Positions 1 to 6,204 of a stretch of DNA of 17,725 bases are shown here, piece after piece; position 1 is the first letter of the stretch, and every line of letters begins with the position of its first letter. The notes beneath the pieces were generated by a model. That model was not told where the DNA came from, did no database searches, and saw only the letters and a list, made by a program, of their open reading frames with translations. The DNA comes from Candidatus Moraniibacteriota bacterium (GTDB lineage Bacteria; Patescibacteriota; Minisyncoccia; Moranbacterales; GCA-2747515), in the NCBI GenBank assembly GCA_029933995.1, contig JAOZNB010000008.1, positions 3,343-21,067 on the forward strand. The letters are read 5' to 3'. Position numbers and translations under genes: made by a program.

Positions 1-17
1 GAATAATATTTTACGGA

Positions 18-50
18 ATGACAAAATTAATGAATATAATTTAATATAAT
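18..50 (+). promoter_or_regulatory. Putative promoter of the MacB-type permease
   Basis: A perfect TATAAT lies at 45-50, 18 bases before the start codon at 69. The best -35 is ATGACA at 18-23, which leaves a long 21-base spacer, so the -35 assignment is weak. No SD lies before the ATG. The presence of a promoter suggests the permease can be transcribed apart from any upstream ATPase gene. Confidence 0.4.
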
Positions 51-68
51 TGTAGTAATAATAAATAA

Positions 69-1322
69 ATGAAATTGTGGCGACTTATTAACATATCAAT
101 CAAAAATTTATTTTCGCATACAGGGCGAACAATTTTGACGTTGCTCGGTATTATTATAAGTGTTGCATCAATTATGAGTGTAATTACAATGGGGGAAAAT
201 ATCAAAGAATATATCATGGATGAAATTGATGCTTTTGGCTCAGATACAATTCAAATAGAGGTATCCATCCCAGAGACAGAGCATGTATCAGTGGAAAATA
301 TTTCAGATATGGCAATGGGTGTGCAAATTACAACACTGACAGATGAAGACGCGGAGTCAATTAAAAAATTAGATAATGTACAAACATATAACGCAGGGTT
401 GATGGGGCAGGCACAAGCAAAATATGATGGCGAGACTGTATACGTGATACTTTTGGGATCAAGTGCGGATGCTCCGTTAGTTGACCCTGGTGCAAAGGTG
501 GCAGATGGAAGGTTTTTTGGAACAGACGAAGAATTGTCATCGGCTAATGTAATTGTACTGGGATCAGCTGTCGCAGAATCACTATTTGGTCAACAAAAAA
601 ATGTGATTGGTGAGCGTATTTCTATGAATGGTGGAAAATATCGTGTTGTAGGTGTTTTGGAGGAGAGAGGAACTTCATTTGGTTTTTCTTTTGATGATTT
701 GGTATATTTACCATACTCAACTCTACAAAAAAAGATTCTAGGTGTTGATTATCTATCATATATTACAGTAAGGGTATTTGATACGGGACAAATTGATAAT
801 ACAGTTGAGGATATAGAATATATTTTGCGATCACGTCATGATATTGATAATCCAAAGGATGATGATTTTAATGTAATGACAATGAAAGAGGCTCAGGATA
901 TGCTTGGTTCGGTAATAGTAGGTGTGAATATTTTATTAATTTCACTTGCATCAATTTCCCTGTTAGTTGGTGGTGTTGGCATCATGAATATTATGATTGT
1001 ATCAGTAGAGGAACGTACGCCCGAAATTGGTCTCAGAAAGGCAATTGGTGCAAGACGAGAGGACATAGTACAACAATTTATCATAGAGTCAGTTATTATT
1101 AGTGTTGCAGGTGCTTTTATTGGAATCGTTGTTGCGTCAGCTATAATTTCATTATTTTTTGTGATCATTGAACGTGCAGGTTTTACGAGTATAAATCTCT
1201 TTATTCCAATTAGTGCTGTTGTTATATCGATTATTTTTTCAGTTGTTGCGGGTATTGTTTTTGGAGTATATCCAGCACGACGTGCAGCAGAAGTAAGTCC
1301 TATGGAAGCTTTAGGTTCTTAA
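69..1322 (+). CDS. MacB/FtsX-type ABC transporter permease
   Basis: Inner-membrane permease subunit of a MacB/LolCDE-type ABC transporter. This class couples cytoplasmic ATP hydrolysis to mechanical work on substrates outside the membrane (peptide, toxin or lipoprotein export). Residues 1-45 hold the cytosolic start and first membrane helix, including the family-like stretch SHTGRTILTLLGIIISVASI. Residues ~50-270 form the extracytoplasmic MacB_PCD domain. The last ~140 residues form the FtsX domain with three helices, with VGGVGIMNIMIVSVEERTPE and EIGLRKAIGARR at its start, and the usual ending ARRAAEVSPMEAL. At 417 aa it is full length for a permease without fused ATPase. The partner ATPase is not in the window and may lie upstream. 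The ATG has no SD. The substrate cannot be inferred. An IS30 element begins ten bases after the stop. Confidence 0.9.
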   Translation: MKLWRLINISIKNLFSHTGRTILTLLGIIISVASIMSVITMGENIKEYIMDEIDAFGSDTIQIEVSIPETEHVSVENISDMAMGVQITTLTDEDAESIKKLDNVQTYNAGLMGQAQAKYDGETVYVILLGSSADAPLVDPGAKVADGRFFGTDEELSSANVIVLGSAVAESLFGQQKNVIGERISMNGGKYRVVGVLEERGTSFGFSFDDLVYLPYSTLQKKILGVDYLSYITVRVFDTGQIDNTVEDIEYILRSRHDIDNPKDDDFNVMTMKEAQDMLGSVIVGVNILLISLASISLLVGGVGIMNIMIVSVEERTPEIGLRKAIGARREDIVQQFIIESVIISVAGAFIGIVVASAIISLFFVIIERAGFTSINLFIPISAVVISIIFSVVAGIVFGVYPARRAAEVSPMEALGS

Positions 1323-1331
1323 ATTTACAAA

Positions 1332-1359
1332 ACCTACATTCAATAATTAAAAGCAACAC
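1332..1359 (+). repeat. IS30 terminal inverted repeat, transposase-3' end
   Basis: Begins ACCTACATT and ends GCAACAC. Compared with the reverse complement of 2442-2469 it matches at 23 of 28 positions, including ACCTA at the outer end, AATAATTAA in the middle and GCAACAC at the inner end. It overlaps the last codons of the transposase, so the C-terminus is encoded inside the repeat. Confidence 0.85.
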
Positions 1360-2050
1360 CTTCATAAATATCAACTCCAGTTTTTTCATAAAACACTTCT
1401 ATAGGTGTTTTCCAATTTAATCTCTTACGAGGACGATTATTAATTAAATATTCAGCTTTAAGCATCTCTTCTTCTGTTAATTTACTCCAGTCAGTTCCTT
1501 TTAGAAAGAATCTTCTCAATAATCCATTGGCGTTCTCATTGGCACCTCTTTCATAAGAGGTATAAGGATTAGCATAATATACATTAATTTCTAAAGTTCT
1601 TTCTACATTTTCATAATCACTATTTTCAGGTCCATTATCTTTAGTAAGAGTTTTTAAATATTGAGAAGGTATCCTATTTAATTTTTTGAATAATACAGAA
1701 TCTCCTTCTCGAGCTGTTTTACCTGTTGTTTTACCGATTAAATATACTCCACTAACTAATTCATTAATAGTTTTTATACAAGGTTGAATTTTTTGAGATA
1801 ATACAAAATCATCTTCCCAATGTCCTATCTCTTTACGTTTTTTAACTATTGCAGGTCTATCCTCAATCACAGGAAGATTCTCTCTCCTGAGTACTTTTTG
1901 AGGCTTTCTTGAACCCTTTCTCATCCTTCTCTTTCGTTTTCTTGGTAGATACATTCTTAAATCTTCACAGTCTTTTTTTAAGTTACCATTTCCTTCACGA
2001 TAAAATTGATTGTAAATATATTGATAAATAGCTTTAAGTGATATTCTCAT
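1340..2050 (-). CDS. IS30 transposase, C-terminal catalytic part
   Basis: This 236-aa segment carries the whole integrase-like catalytic domain of an IS30 transposase, which cuts and joins DNA at the element's inverted repeats. The DDE triad is intact: D81 in GHWEDD (the family's GDWEGD block), D138 in TKDNGPE and E172 in GANENANGLLRR. The IS30 ending RPRKRLNWKTPIEVF is also present. The apparent ATG at 2050 is probably internal. The homologous reading continues upstream in the other frame into the helix-turn-helix segment at 2058-2405. Joining them needs a +1 shift or the loss of one base, most easily in the run of eight A residues (minus strand) at 2072-2079. It ends with UGA inside the terminal repeat. 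No SD precedes it, so independent translation is doubtful. Confidence 0.85.
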   Translation of the reverse strand: MRISLKAIYQYIYNQFYREGNGNLKKDCEDLRMYLPRKRKRRMRKGSRKPQKVLRRENLPVIEDRPAIVKKRKEIGHWEDDFVLSQKIQPCIKTINELVSGVYLIGKTTGKTAREGDSVLFKKLNRIPSQYLKTLTKDNGPENSDYENVERTLEINVYYANPYTSYERGANENANGLLRRFFLKGTDWSKLTEEEMLKAEYLINNRPRKRLNWKTPIEVFYEKTGVDIYEGVAFNY

Positions 2051-2057
2051 TTTTTTA

Positions 2058-2315
2058 TTACTGGGATATTCTTTTTTTTATTCTTCCATTAATTTGTTCA
2101 GGAGACCAACCAATTTTTAATTTCTTTTTAACATATTTTTTTAATTTTGAATATTTGTCTAGTTTAAAAATATTACCTCTTTTTTTAATTCTTTTTAAAG
2201 CTTTTTCATGAGCTACTTTTGCAATGTATTTACCAACTCCATTTGGAGGTTTTCCATTGATCTCTCTTGAGATTGTACTGACATTCCTGTTTAATTCATT
2301 GGCAATGCTTCGCAT
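2058..2315 (-). CDS. IS30 transposase, N-terminal DNA-binding part
   Basis: Helix-turn-helix segment that recognises the IS30 ends. MRSIANELNRNVSTISREIN is the expected family block, followed by a basic stretch and GWSPEQINGRIKKRI, which links to the catalytic domain. The same frame stays open upstream to 2405 and encodes the family-like LTLGDRTIIQERYKYGCS, so the true protein starts before the ATG at 2315. No ATG, GTG or TTG occurs in that extension; only ATT or ATA codons (for example ATT at 2382-2384) could initiate. The frame closes at a UAA (2058-2060), 7 bases before the catalytic segment opens in the +1 frame. The sequence shows an interrupted transposase; whether the shift is programmed or a mutation is unknown. 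Confidence 0.8.
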   Translation of the reverse strand: MRSIANELNRNVSTISREINGKPPNGVGKYIAKVAHEKALKRIKKRGNIFKLDKYSKLKKYVKKKLKIGWSPEQINGRIKKRISQ

Positions 2316-2441
2316 ACTACATCCATATTTGTATCTTTCTTGAATAATAGTTCTATCACCTAAAGTTAATGGTGATTTTTTAATTTTAACACTTATAAAT
2401 ATTTTCTAATTATTATTTAATTAGTTTAATACTTATTTAGA

Positions 2442-2469
2442 GTGTTGCAATTAATTATTAAACTTAGGT
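2442..2469 (-). repeat. IS30 terminal inverted repeat, transposase-5' end
   Basis: Partner of the repeat at 1332-1359. On the minus strand it reads ACCTAAGTT inward to GCAACAC. It contains TTGCAA, which could serve as a -35 for the transposase, with TATTAA downstream as a weak -10. Both elements would be read on the minus strand. Confidence 0.85.
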
Positions 2470-2478
2470 AATAGTACA

Positions 2479-2507
2479 TTGTATTATGTTGAATAATATG
2501 ATATTAT
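2479..2507 (+). promoter_or_regulatory. Putative promoter of small plus-strand unit
   Basis: TTGTAT at 2479-2484 and TATTAT at 2502-2507 are separated by 17 bases. An alternative pair is TTGAAT (2489-2494) with TAATAA (2513-2518), spacer 18. Either would start an RNA at about 2514-2525, just at or before the 5' hairpin at 2521-2543. Confidence 0.45.
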
Positions 2508-2579
2508 ATTTGTAATAATGCAGTCAATATATTATTTTGACTGTTTCGTTGTAACAATTCTACGAAGGAGGATGTGATT

Positions 2580-2630
2580 ATGATGAAAAAAAGTTTCATG
2601 CTACTGGCTAGAGTTGGAGATGGAGGTTGA
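2580..2630 (+). CDS. 16-codon ORF with strong Shine-Dalgarno
   Basis: A short ORF encoding MMKKSFMLLARVGDGG and ending UGA-UAG. Its main support is the SD AAGGAGG, which ends eight bases before the ATG, in a window where housekeeping genes have no SD. The SD-to-start stretch GGAGGATGTgATT resembles the one before the 55-aa gene at 12569 (GGAGGATGTtATT). It lies between a promoter and a terminator of its own. It could be a small peptide with a Gly-Gly end, or a leader peptide. It resembles no peptide I recognise, and translation is unproven. Confidence 0.4.
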   Translation: MMKKSFMLLARVGDGG

Positions 2631-2670
2631 TAGAATTGAAAATGCCCGTGAGGCATAAAGCATGAAGTTT

Positions 2671-2706
2671 AAAGGCAATCAATACATTGTATTGATTGCC
2701 TTTTGA
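2671..2706 (+). terminator. Intrinsic terminator of the small plus-strand unit
   Basis: A perfect 15-bp stem (2671-2685 with 2689-2703, GGCAATCAATAC on the left arm) has a three-base loop and ends in TTTT. On the plus strand nothing else in the neighbourhood would need it except the unit starting near 2514. Confidence 0.85.
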
Positions 2707-2718
2707 ATTATTGAATAA

Positions 2719-2746
2719 AATAAAAACCCTTACATAATATATGTAA
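2719..2746 (-). terminator. Likely terminator of the minus-strand RNA
   Basis: A seven-base-pair stem TTACATA/TATGTAA (2730-2746, loop ATA) is followed on the minus strand by GGGUUUUUA. The stem is A/T-rich and hence weak, but it is in the right place after the closing stem of the RNA at 2722-2898. Confidence 0.5.
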
Positions 2747-2898
2747 AAGTAAAACAAATGAAAAGTCCTCAATGCAAGAGGGCATATGAATCCCTTTAAA
2801 AAAGATATCGGAAAAAATAAATTTTTTCCCTGAAATCAAGGTGGGTTTCATGGTCCCGACAAGTCGGGTTATTCAGCTCTCTATTCTGAAGACCTTTC
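2722..2898 (-). ncRNA. Structured small RNA, unassigned (6S-like in size and closing stem)
   Basis: On the minus strand a transcript starting at 2898, exactly seven bases after a TATAAT, begins GAAAGGUCUUCA. This pairs over 12 bp with UGAGGACUUUUC at 2760-2771. Two of those pairs are G-U, which would be A-C mismatches on the plus strand, so the minus strand is the transcribed one. Inside are UGAAU/AUUCA (2871-2875 with 2787-2791) and three hairpins: 2855-2868 (CCCGAC/GTCGGG), 2828-2841 and the A/T palindrome 2810-2829. An AT-rich hairpin and U-run end it near 2722. The length (~140 nt to the closing stem, ~177 nt to the terminator) and closing stem fit 6S RNA, but a branched interior does not. 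I therefore leave the family open; SRP RNA and tmRNA hallmarks are absent. Confidence 0.6.
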
Positions 2899-2904
2899 GC
2901 TTAT

Positions 2905-2932
2905 ATTATACATAATTTATAAATAAAGTCAA
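2905..2932 (-). promoter_or_regulatory. Near-consensus promoter of the minus-strand RNA
   Basis: Read on the minus strand: TTGACT (2932-2927), a 16-base spacer, TATAAT (2910-2905). The predicted start, seven bases on, is 2898, the first base of the 12-bp closing stem. No minus-strand ORF follows, which favours an RNA gene. Confidence 0.7.
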
Positions 2933-2975
2933 TATTTTTAAAAAAGTATAATTATATCTCTTGGAATGATTTTCC

Positions 2976-3004
2976 TTGTCAAAAACAGGGTAAAAGAGTA
3001 TAAT
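2976..3004 (+). promoter_or_regulatory. Promoter upstream of membrane protein and gyrB
   Basis: TTGTCA (2976-2981), a 17-base spacer and TATAAT (2999-3004) fit the sigma-70 consensus well. An ATG at 3010 lies five bases after the -10 box and opens a 10-codon ORF (MKYLQEKYNL) whose UGA overlaps the ATG of the next gene. The transcript may thus start at or next to a start codon. Confidence 0.65.
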
Positions 3005-3038
3005 TATAGATGAAATATTTACAAGAAAAATACAACTT

Positions 3039-3410
3039 ATGACTCTGCAATCGTATTTATGGGGATTGCGCATTGGTACAGTAATATGTTTTACAGCATT
3101 TTGTGTCATTATATTTCTAACTGATCCAATCGATCTTGGAAATGTTGCGTTTGTCCTTTTTTATTTAACATTCTTTCTTACCGTGTCAGGTATTAGTGTT
3201 TTGATATTGACATGGCTATGGGGTAAAATGGCCAAGGAAATGCTTTCTTTGGGTGAGATTGGTATGGCTGTGCGACAGGGTATTTTGATTGGAATACTTA
3301 TAACTATTATTGTAGCTATGCAACAGATGAAAATATTGTTGTGGTGGGATGCATTGATTGCAATTGGAGTTATATTTTTAATAGAGTTATATTTTTTAAC
3401 TAGGAAATAG
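3039..3410 (+). CDS. Small four-helix membrane protein, unknown function
   Basis: Integral membrane protein of 123 aa with four predicted helices: roughly residues 10-28, 35-60, 78-97 and 100-119. Short polar turns such as GKMAKEMLSLGEIG separate helices 2 and 3. The beginning (SYLWGLRIGT) and end (IELYFLTRK) follow a pattern I associate with small uncharacterised proteins of Patescibacteria; no catalytic motif is visible. The ATG overlaps by ATGA the stop of a 10-codon ORF at 3010-3042, so initiation may be coupled. The stop lies 40 bases before gyrB on the same strand, and the two may be co-transcribed. No function is proposed. Confidence 0.75.
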   Translation: MTLQSYLWGLRIGTVICFTAFCVIIFLTDPIDLGNVAFVLFYLTFFLTVSGISVLILTWLWGKMAKEMLSLGEIGMAVRQGILIGILITIIVAMQQMKILLWWDALIAIGVIFLIELYFLTRK

Positions 3411-3412
3411 AA

Positions 3413-3443
3413 TTGATGGAGGTGTAAATTTATTAAGTATATT
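3413..3443 (+). promoter_or_regulatory. gyrB: Possible gyrB promoter abutting the start codon
   Basis: TTGATG (3413-3418), a 19-base spacer and TATATT (3438-3443) end seven bases before the gyrB ATG, so the mRNA would be leaderless. GGAGG at 3418-3422 is too far (28 bases) to act as an SD for that ATG, and no in-frame start lies closer to it. Confidence 0.4.
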
Positions 3444-3450
3444 TATAGAT

Positions 3451-5445
3451 ATGGTAGCAAAAAAGAAAGCAAAGAAGGGTACTGGGTATGGAGCATCATC
3501 CATCCAAGTGTTGGAAGGTTTGGAACCAGTTAGAAAACGTCCAGGAATGTATATTGGTGGAACAGGGATTGTGGGATTACATCATTTGATTTGGGAAGTA
3601 GTAGATAACTGCGTAGATGAAGCTATGGCAGGACATGCTACTACGTGTACTGTGCGTATATTACCAGGCAATATTGTAGAGGTTTCCGATGATGGCCGTG
3701 GTATACCAGTGGACAAACACCCAAAAACAAAAAAATCTACTTTGGAAACAGTGCTAACGGTTTTGCATGCGGGAGGTAAATTTGGTGGTGATGATAGTGG
3801 TTATAAAGTGTCAGGTGGGCTCCATGGTGTAGGTGTTTCAGTTGTGAATGCACTTTCAGAATGGACAAAGGCAGAGGTGGAGAGAGATGGAAAATTATGG
3901 TCACAAGAATATAAATGTGGAAAGCCACAAGGAAATGTAAAGGCAATTGGTAAGGTAAAAAAAGGTGTGACAGGTACAACAATTACGTTTAAACCTGATT
4001 CAACAATTTTTCCAGATACGACTTTTAATTTTGATACAGTTGTGAAGCATTTGCGTAATCAAGCATATCTTACAAAAGGCATACGACTTAATATTGAAGA
4101 TGTACGAGAAGTTACAGGTAAAAAGGATACATACAAAGCACGTAGACATAGTTTTTATTTTGATTCGGGAATTATTTCTTTTGTAAAATTTATTAATCGT
4201 GGAAAAGACGTGCGTAATAGTGTACCTGTATATATTGAGAAAAATAAAGATGATGTGTATGTAGAAGTATCATTGCAATATACAGACTCTTTTAAAGAAC
4301 GTTTGCACGCATTTGCAAATAATATTTTGAATCCTGAAGGAGGTACACATGTTGCAGGATTTCGTAATGCTTTGACGAGGTGTCTAAATACTTATGCACG
4401 TAATAACAAGATTCTAAAAGACAAAGATAAAAACCTTACTTCAGAAGATGCAAGAGAAGGTCTGACATGTGTTATTAATGTAAAATTAGCTAATCCACAA
4501 TTTGAAGGACAAACAAAAGAAAAGCTGGGTAATCCTGAAGTAAAGGGTATTGTGCAAAGTGTGGTAACTGAGGAATTTTCTGAATATTTAGAGAAAAATC
4601 CAAAAGATGCAAAGGCAATGATTGAAAAATGTCTTCTAACTGCAAGAGCGAGAAATGCTGCACGCGCTGCAAAGGATGCAGTTCTCAGAAAGGGTGCACT
4701 TGAAGGAATGACACTTCCAGGAAAACTTGCTGATTGTACCAGTCGCAAAGCTGAAGATTCTGAATTATATATTGTGGAGGGAGATTCTGCTGGTGGTAGC
4801 GCTAAGCAGGGACGAGATAGAATGTTTCAAGCAATTTTGCCATTACGAGGTAAATTGGTTAATGTGGAAAAGACAAGTTTGGACAAGGTTGTAAAATCAG
4901 ATACATTGAAGCCAATTATTATTGCAATGGGTGCTGGAATTGGAGATACTGTTGATGTAAATAAATTGCGATATCACAAAATTATCATTATGGCTGATGC
5001 TGATGTTGATGGATCACATATTCGTACTTTATTATTGACATTCTTTTATAGATATTATGAAGAATTAGTTAAAGATGGATATATTTATATTGCGCAACCT
5101 CCTTTGTATCAAATCAAAAAAGGGAAGAAAGCATATTACGTATATACAGAAGATGAAAAGGTAAAGCTTTTGACAAAATTAGGTGTTAAAGATTCTGATG
5201 TGGATGATGAAAGTCAAAAAATAGCAGGTATAACATTGCAAAGGTATAAGGGACTTGGTGAAATGAATCCAGAACAATTATGGGATACGACAATGAATCC
5301 TGTCGGAAGAAAAATGAAACAGGTTACAATTGAGGATGCTGAAGCAGCTGATAGGATTTTTGATTTACTTATGGGAAGTGAAGTTGCTCCTCGTAAACAC
5401 TTTATACAGACACATGCCAAGACTGTTGAAAATATTGATGTATAA
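3451..5445 (+). CDS. gyrB: DNA gyrase subunit B
   Basis: ATPase subunit of DNA gyrase; with GyrA it introduces negative supercoils and is essential for replication. The N-terminal GHKL ATPase shows E49 in EVVDNCVDEA, VSDDGRGIP near residue 80 and GGLHGVGVSVVNALS near 120. The transducer domain follows. The TOPRIM domain has EGDSAGGSAKQGRDR from residue 443 and DADVDGSHIRTLLLTFFYR with its metal-binding aspartates at 516-520. The C-terminal block QRYKGLGEMNPEQLWDTTMNP is intact. At 664 aa it is complete and lacks the large insert of enterobacterial GyrB. ParE is the alternative, but TOPRIM-region wording and the usual single type IIA enzyme of small genomes favour GyrB. gyrA is not adjacent. 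Confidence 0.96.
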   Translation: MVAKKKAKKGTGYGASSIQVLEGLEPVRKRPGMYIGGTGIVGLHHLIWEVVDNCVDEAMAGHATTCTVRILPGNIVEVSDDGRGIPVDKHPKTKKSTLETVLTVLHAGGKFGGDDSGYKVSGGLHGVGVSVVNALSEWTKAEVERDGKLWSQEYKCGKPQGNVKAIGKVKKGVTGTTITFKPDSTIFPDTTFNFDTVVKHLRNQAYLTKGIRLNIEDVREVTGKKDTYKARRHSFYFDSGIISFVKFINRGKDVRNSVPVYIEKNKDDVYVEVSLQYTDSFKERLHAFANNILNPEGGTHVAGFRNALTRCLNTYARNNKILKDKDKNLTSEDAREGLTCVINVKLANPQFEGQTKEKLGNPEVKGIVQSVVTEEFSEYLEKNPKDAKAMIEKCLLTARARNAARAAKDAVLRKGALEGMTLPGKLADCTSRKAEDSELYIVEGDSAGGSAKQGRDRMFQAILPLRGKLVNVEKTSLDKVVKSDTLKPIIIAMGAGIGDTVDVNKLRYHKIIIMADADVDGSHIRTLLLTFFYRYYEELVKDGYIYIAQPPLYQIKKGKKAYYVYTEDEKVKLLTKLGVKDSDVDDESQKIAGITLQRYKGLGEMNPEQLWDTTMNPVGRKMKQVTIEDAEAADRIFDLLMGSEVAPRKHFIQTHAKTVENIDV

Positions 5446-5464
5446 TTTTTTGTAATATAGAAAT

Positions 5465-6097
5465 ATGACACAAAATTCAAAAAAAAAGTCCATTGCAAAT
5501 CAGAGAGAGCGAAAAGATACATTTGAGGAGCATTATGAAAAGTTGATACGTAATCGAAATAAAATAGAGAGGGTTGATATCGTTTTTGAGCAGTTGAAGC
5601 AAAAATATGAAGACTATGATGCAATAGAGGCTTTTATTGAATATTTGCGCTCCATAGAAAAAATTTTTGCACAAGCAGAAGGTGGTAAATGGAGTATTGA
5701 AAAAACAGAAGATGAGATGATAAAAGGTGAAATATATCTCATATCACAATCAACTAAAATAGATGAAGAAATTTTTAATACAATTTATGAAGAGTTCAAG
5801 AGTGCGAGTCATGATGTTGAAAAGATTCAGGAAATAGCAAATAAGTTAATTGAAAAATATAGCAATATTGAGGACTGCTTTGAATGTGATGATTGTAAGG
5901 AATTTATTGTATTTGTGAGAGAATCATTGTTTGTGTTTTCAAAAACGTTTCAAGGAAATGTGGATTTTGATGAACTTGGTGAGGTAAAAACCCAGCTTAT
6001 TCGCAGACAAATGAATTCTATGGCAATAGATGGGAAACCTCCTTTGGAAGTATTACAGGATATATATAATGATTTTACAAATGCTTTAAAAGAATAG
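5465..6097 (+). CDS. Uncharacterised charged helical protein with a CxxCxxC cluster
   Basis: A 210-aa soluble protein I do not recognise. It is rich in Glu, Lys and Ile and appears almost wholly helical, with no signal peptide or membrane segment. The N-terminus is basic (NSKKKSIANQRERKD), followed by heptad-like stretches up to about residue 135. One cluster, DCFECDDCKEF, places cysteines at 138, 141 and 144, which could hold a metal; no second ligand set is obvious. The C-terminus (PPLEVLQDIYNDFTNALKE) looks like an amphipathic helix. It starts 19 bases after gyrB; a TATAAT overlaps the gyrB stop (5441-5446), so it may have its own promoter. There is no SD. No function is inferred from gyrB and secY as neighbours. 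Confidence 0.7.
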   Translation: MTQNSKKKSIANQRERKDTFEEHYEKLIRNRNKIERVDIVFEQLKQKYEDYDAIEAFIEYLRSIEKIFAQAEGGKWSIEKTEDEMIKGEIYLISQSTKIDEEIFNTIYEEFKSASHDVEKIQEIANKLIEKYSNIEDCFECDDCKEFIVFVRESLFVFSKTFQGNVDFDELGEVKTQLIRRQMNSMAIDGKPPLEVLQDIYNDFTNALKE

Positions 6098-6140
6098 GAG
6101 TATGATTAATTGTTGGATACACAAATATGTCTATACTGTC

Positions 6141-6169
6141 TTGTGCAAAAGGTAAAGTTCGTGTATATT
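6141..6169 (+). promoter_or_regulatory. secY: Possible secY promoter
   Basis: TTGTGC (6141-6146), a 17-base spacer and TATATT (6164-6169) lie about 35 bases before the secY ATG. The match is moderate, but secY sits behind a ~100-base gap. Confidence 0.35.
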
Positions 6170-6204
6170 TATTATTGTAGTTTAATTAGATTAGATTGGT
6201 TTTT

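Larger units (their letters stand above)
1332..2469 (-). mobile_element. IS30-family insertion sequence
   Basis: About 1,138 bp, bounded by 28-bp imperfect terminal inverted repeats (1332-1359 and 2442-2469, 23 of 28 positions matching). It encodes a minus-strand DDE transposase that fills almost the whole element, as is usual for IS30. The flanks show AA on both sides, which could be a 2-bp target duplication but is uninformative in AT-rich DNA. The transposase frame is interrupted once and lacks a standard start codon for its full N-terminus. The element is therefore either a decaying copy or one using non-standard expression. It sits between the permease stop and a non-coding stretch and disrupts no visible gene. 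Confidence 0.88.
2514..2706 (+). ncRNA. Small structured transcript with embedded mini-ORF
   Basis: A self-contained unit of about 190 nt: promoter-like boxes, a 5' hairpin (CAGTCAA 2521-2527 with TTGACTG 2537-2543), a strong SD, a 16-codon ORF, a small hairpin (ATGCC/GGCAT around 2642-2655) and a 15-bp intrinsic terminator. It may be a small mRNA, a regulatory RNA or a leader left behind when a downstream gene was lost. No known RNA family is recognised. The terminator faces that of the minus-strand RNA at 2722-2898. Confidence 0.45.

Noticed and set aside
2479..2706. tmRNA with a tag-peptide ORF
   Set aside because: No tRNA-like acceptor domain, no CCA end and no alanine-rich tag; the short ORF has a normal SD and start codon.
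2722..2898. SRP RNA or RNase P RNA
   Set aside because: The SRP apical loop with its GGAA-type conserved bulges is absent, and the molecule is far too short and lacks the conserved core of RNase P RNA.
3418..3422. GGAGG as the gyrB Shine-Dalgarno site
   Set aside because: It is 28 bases from the ATG, no in-frame start codon lies nearer, and the family's N-terminal wording begins at the ATG used.
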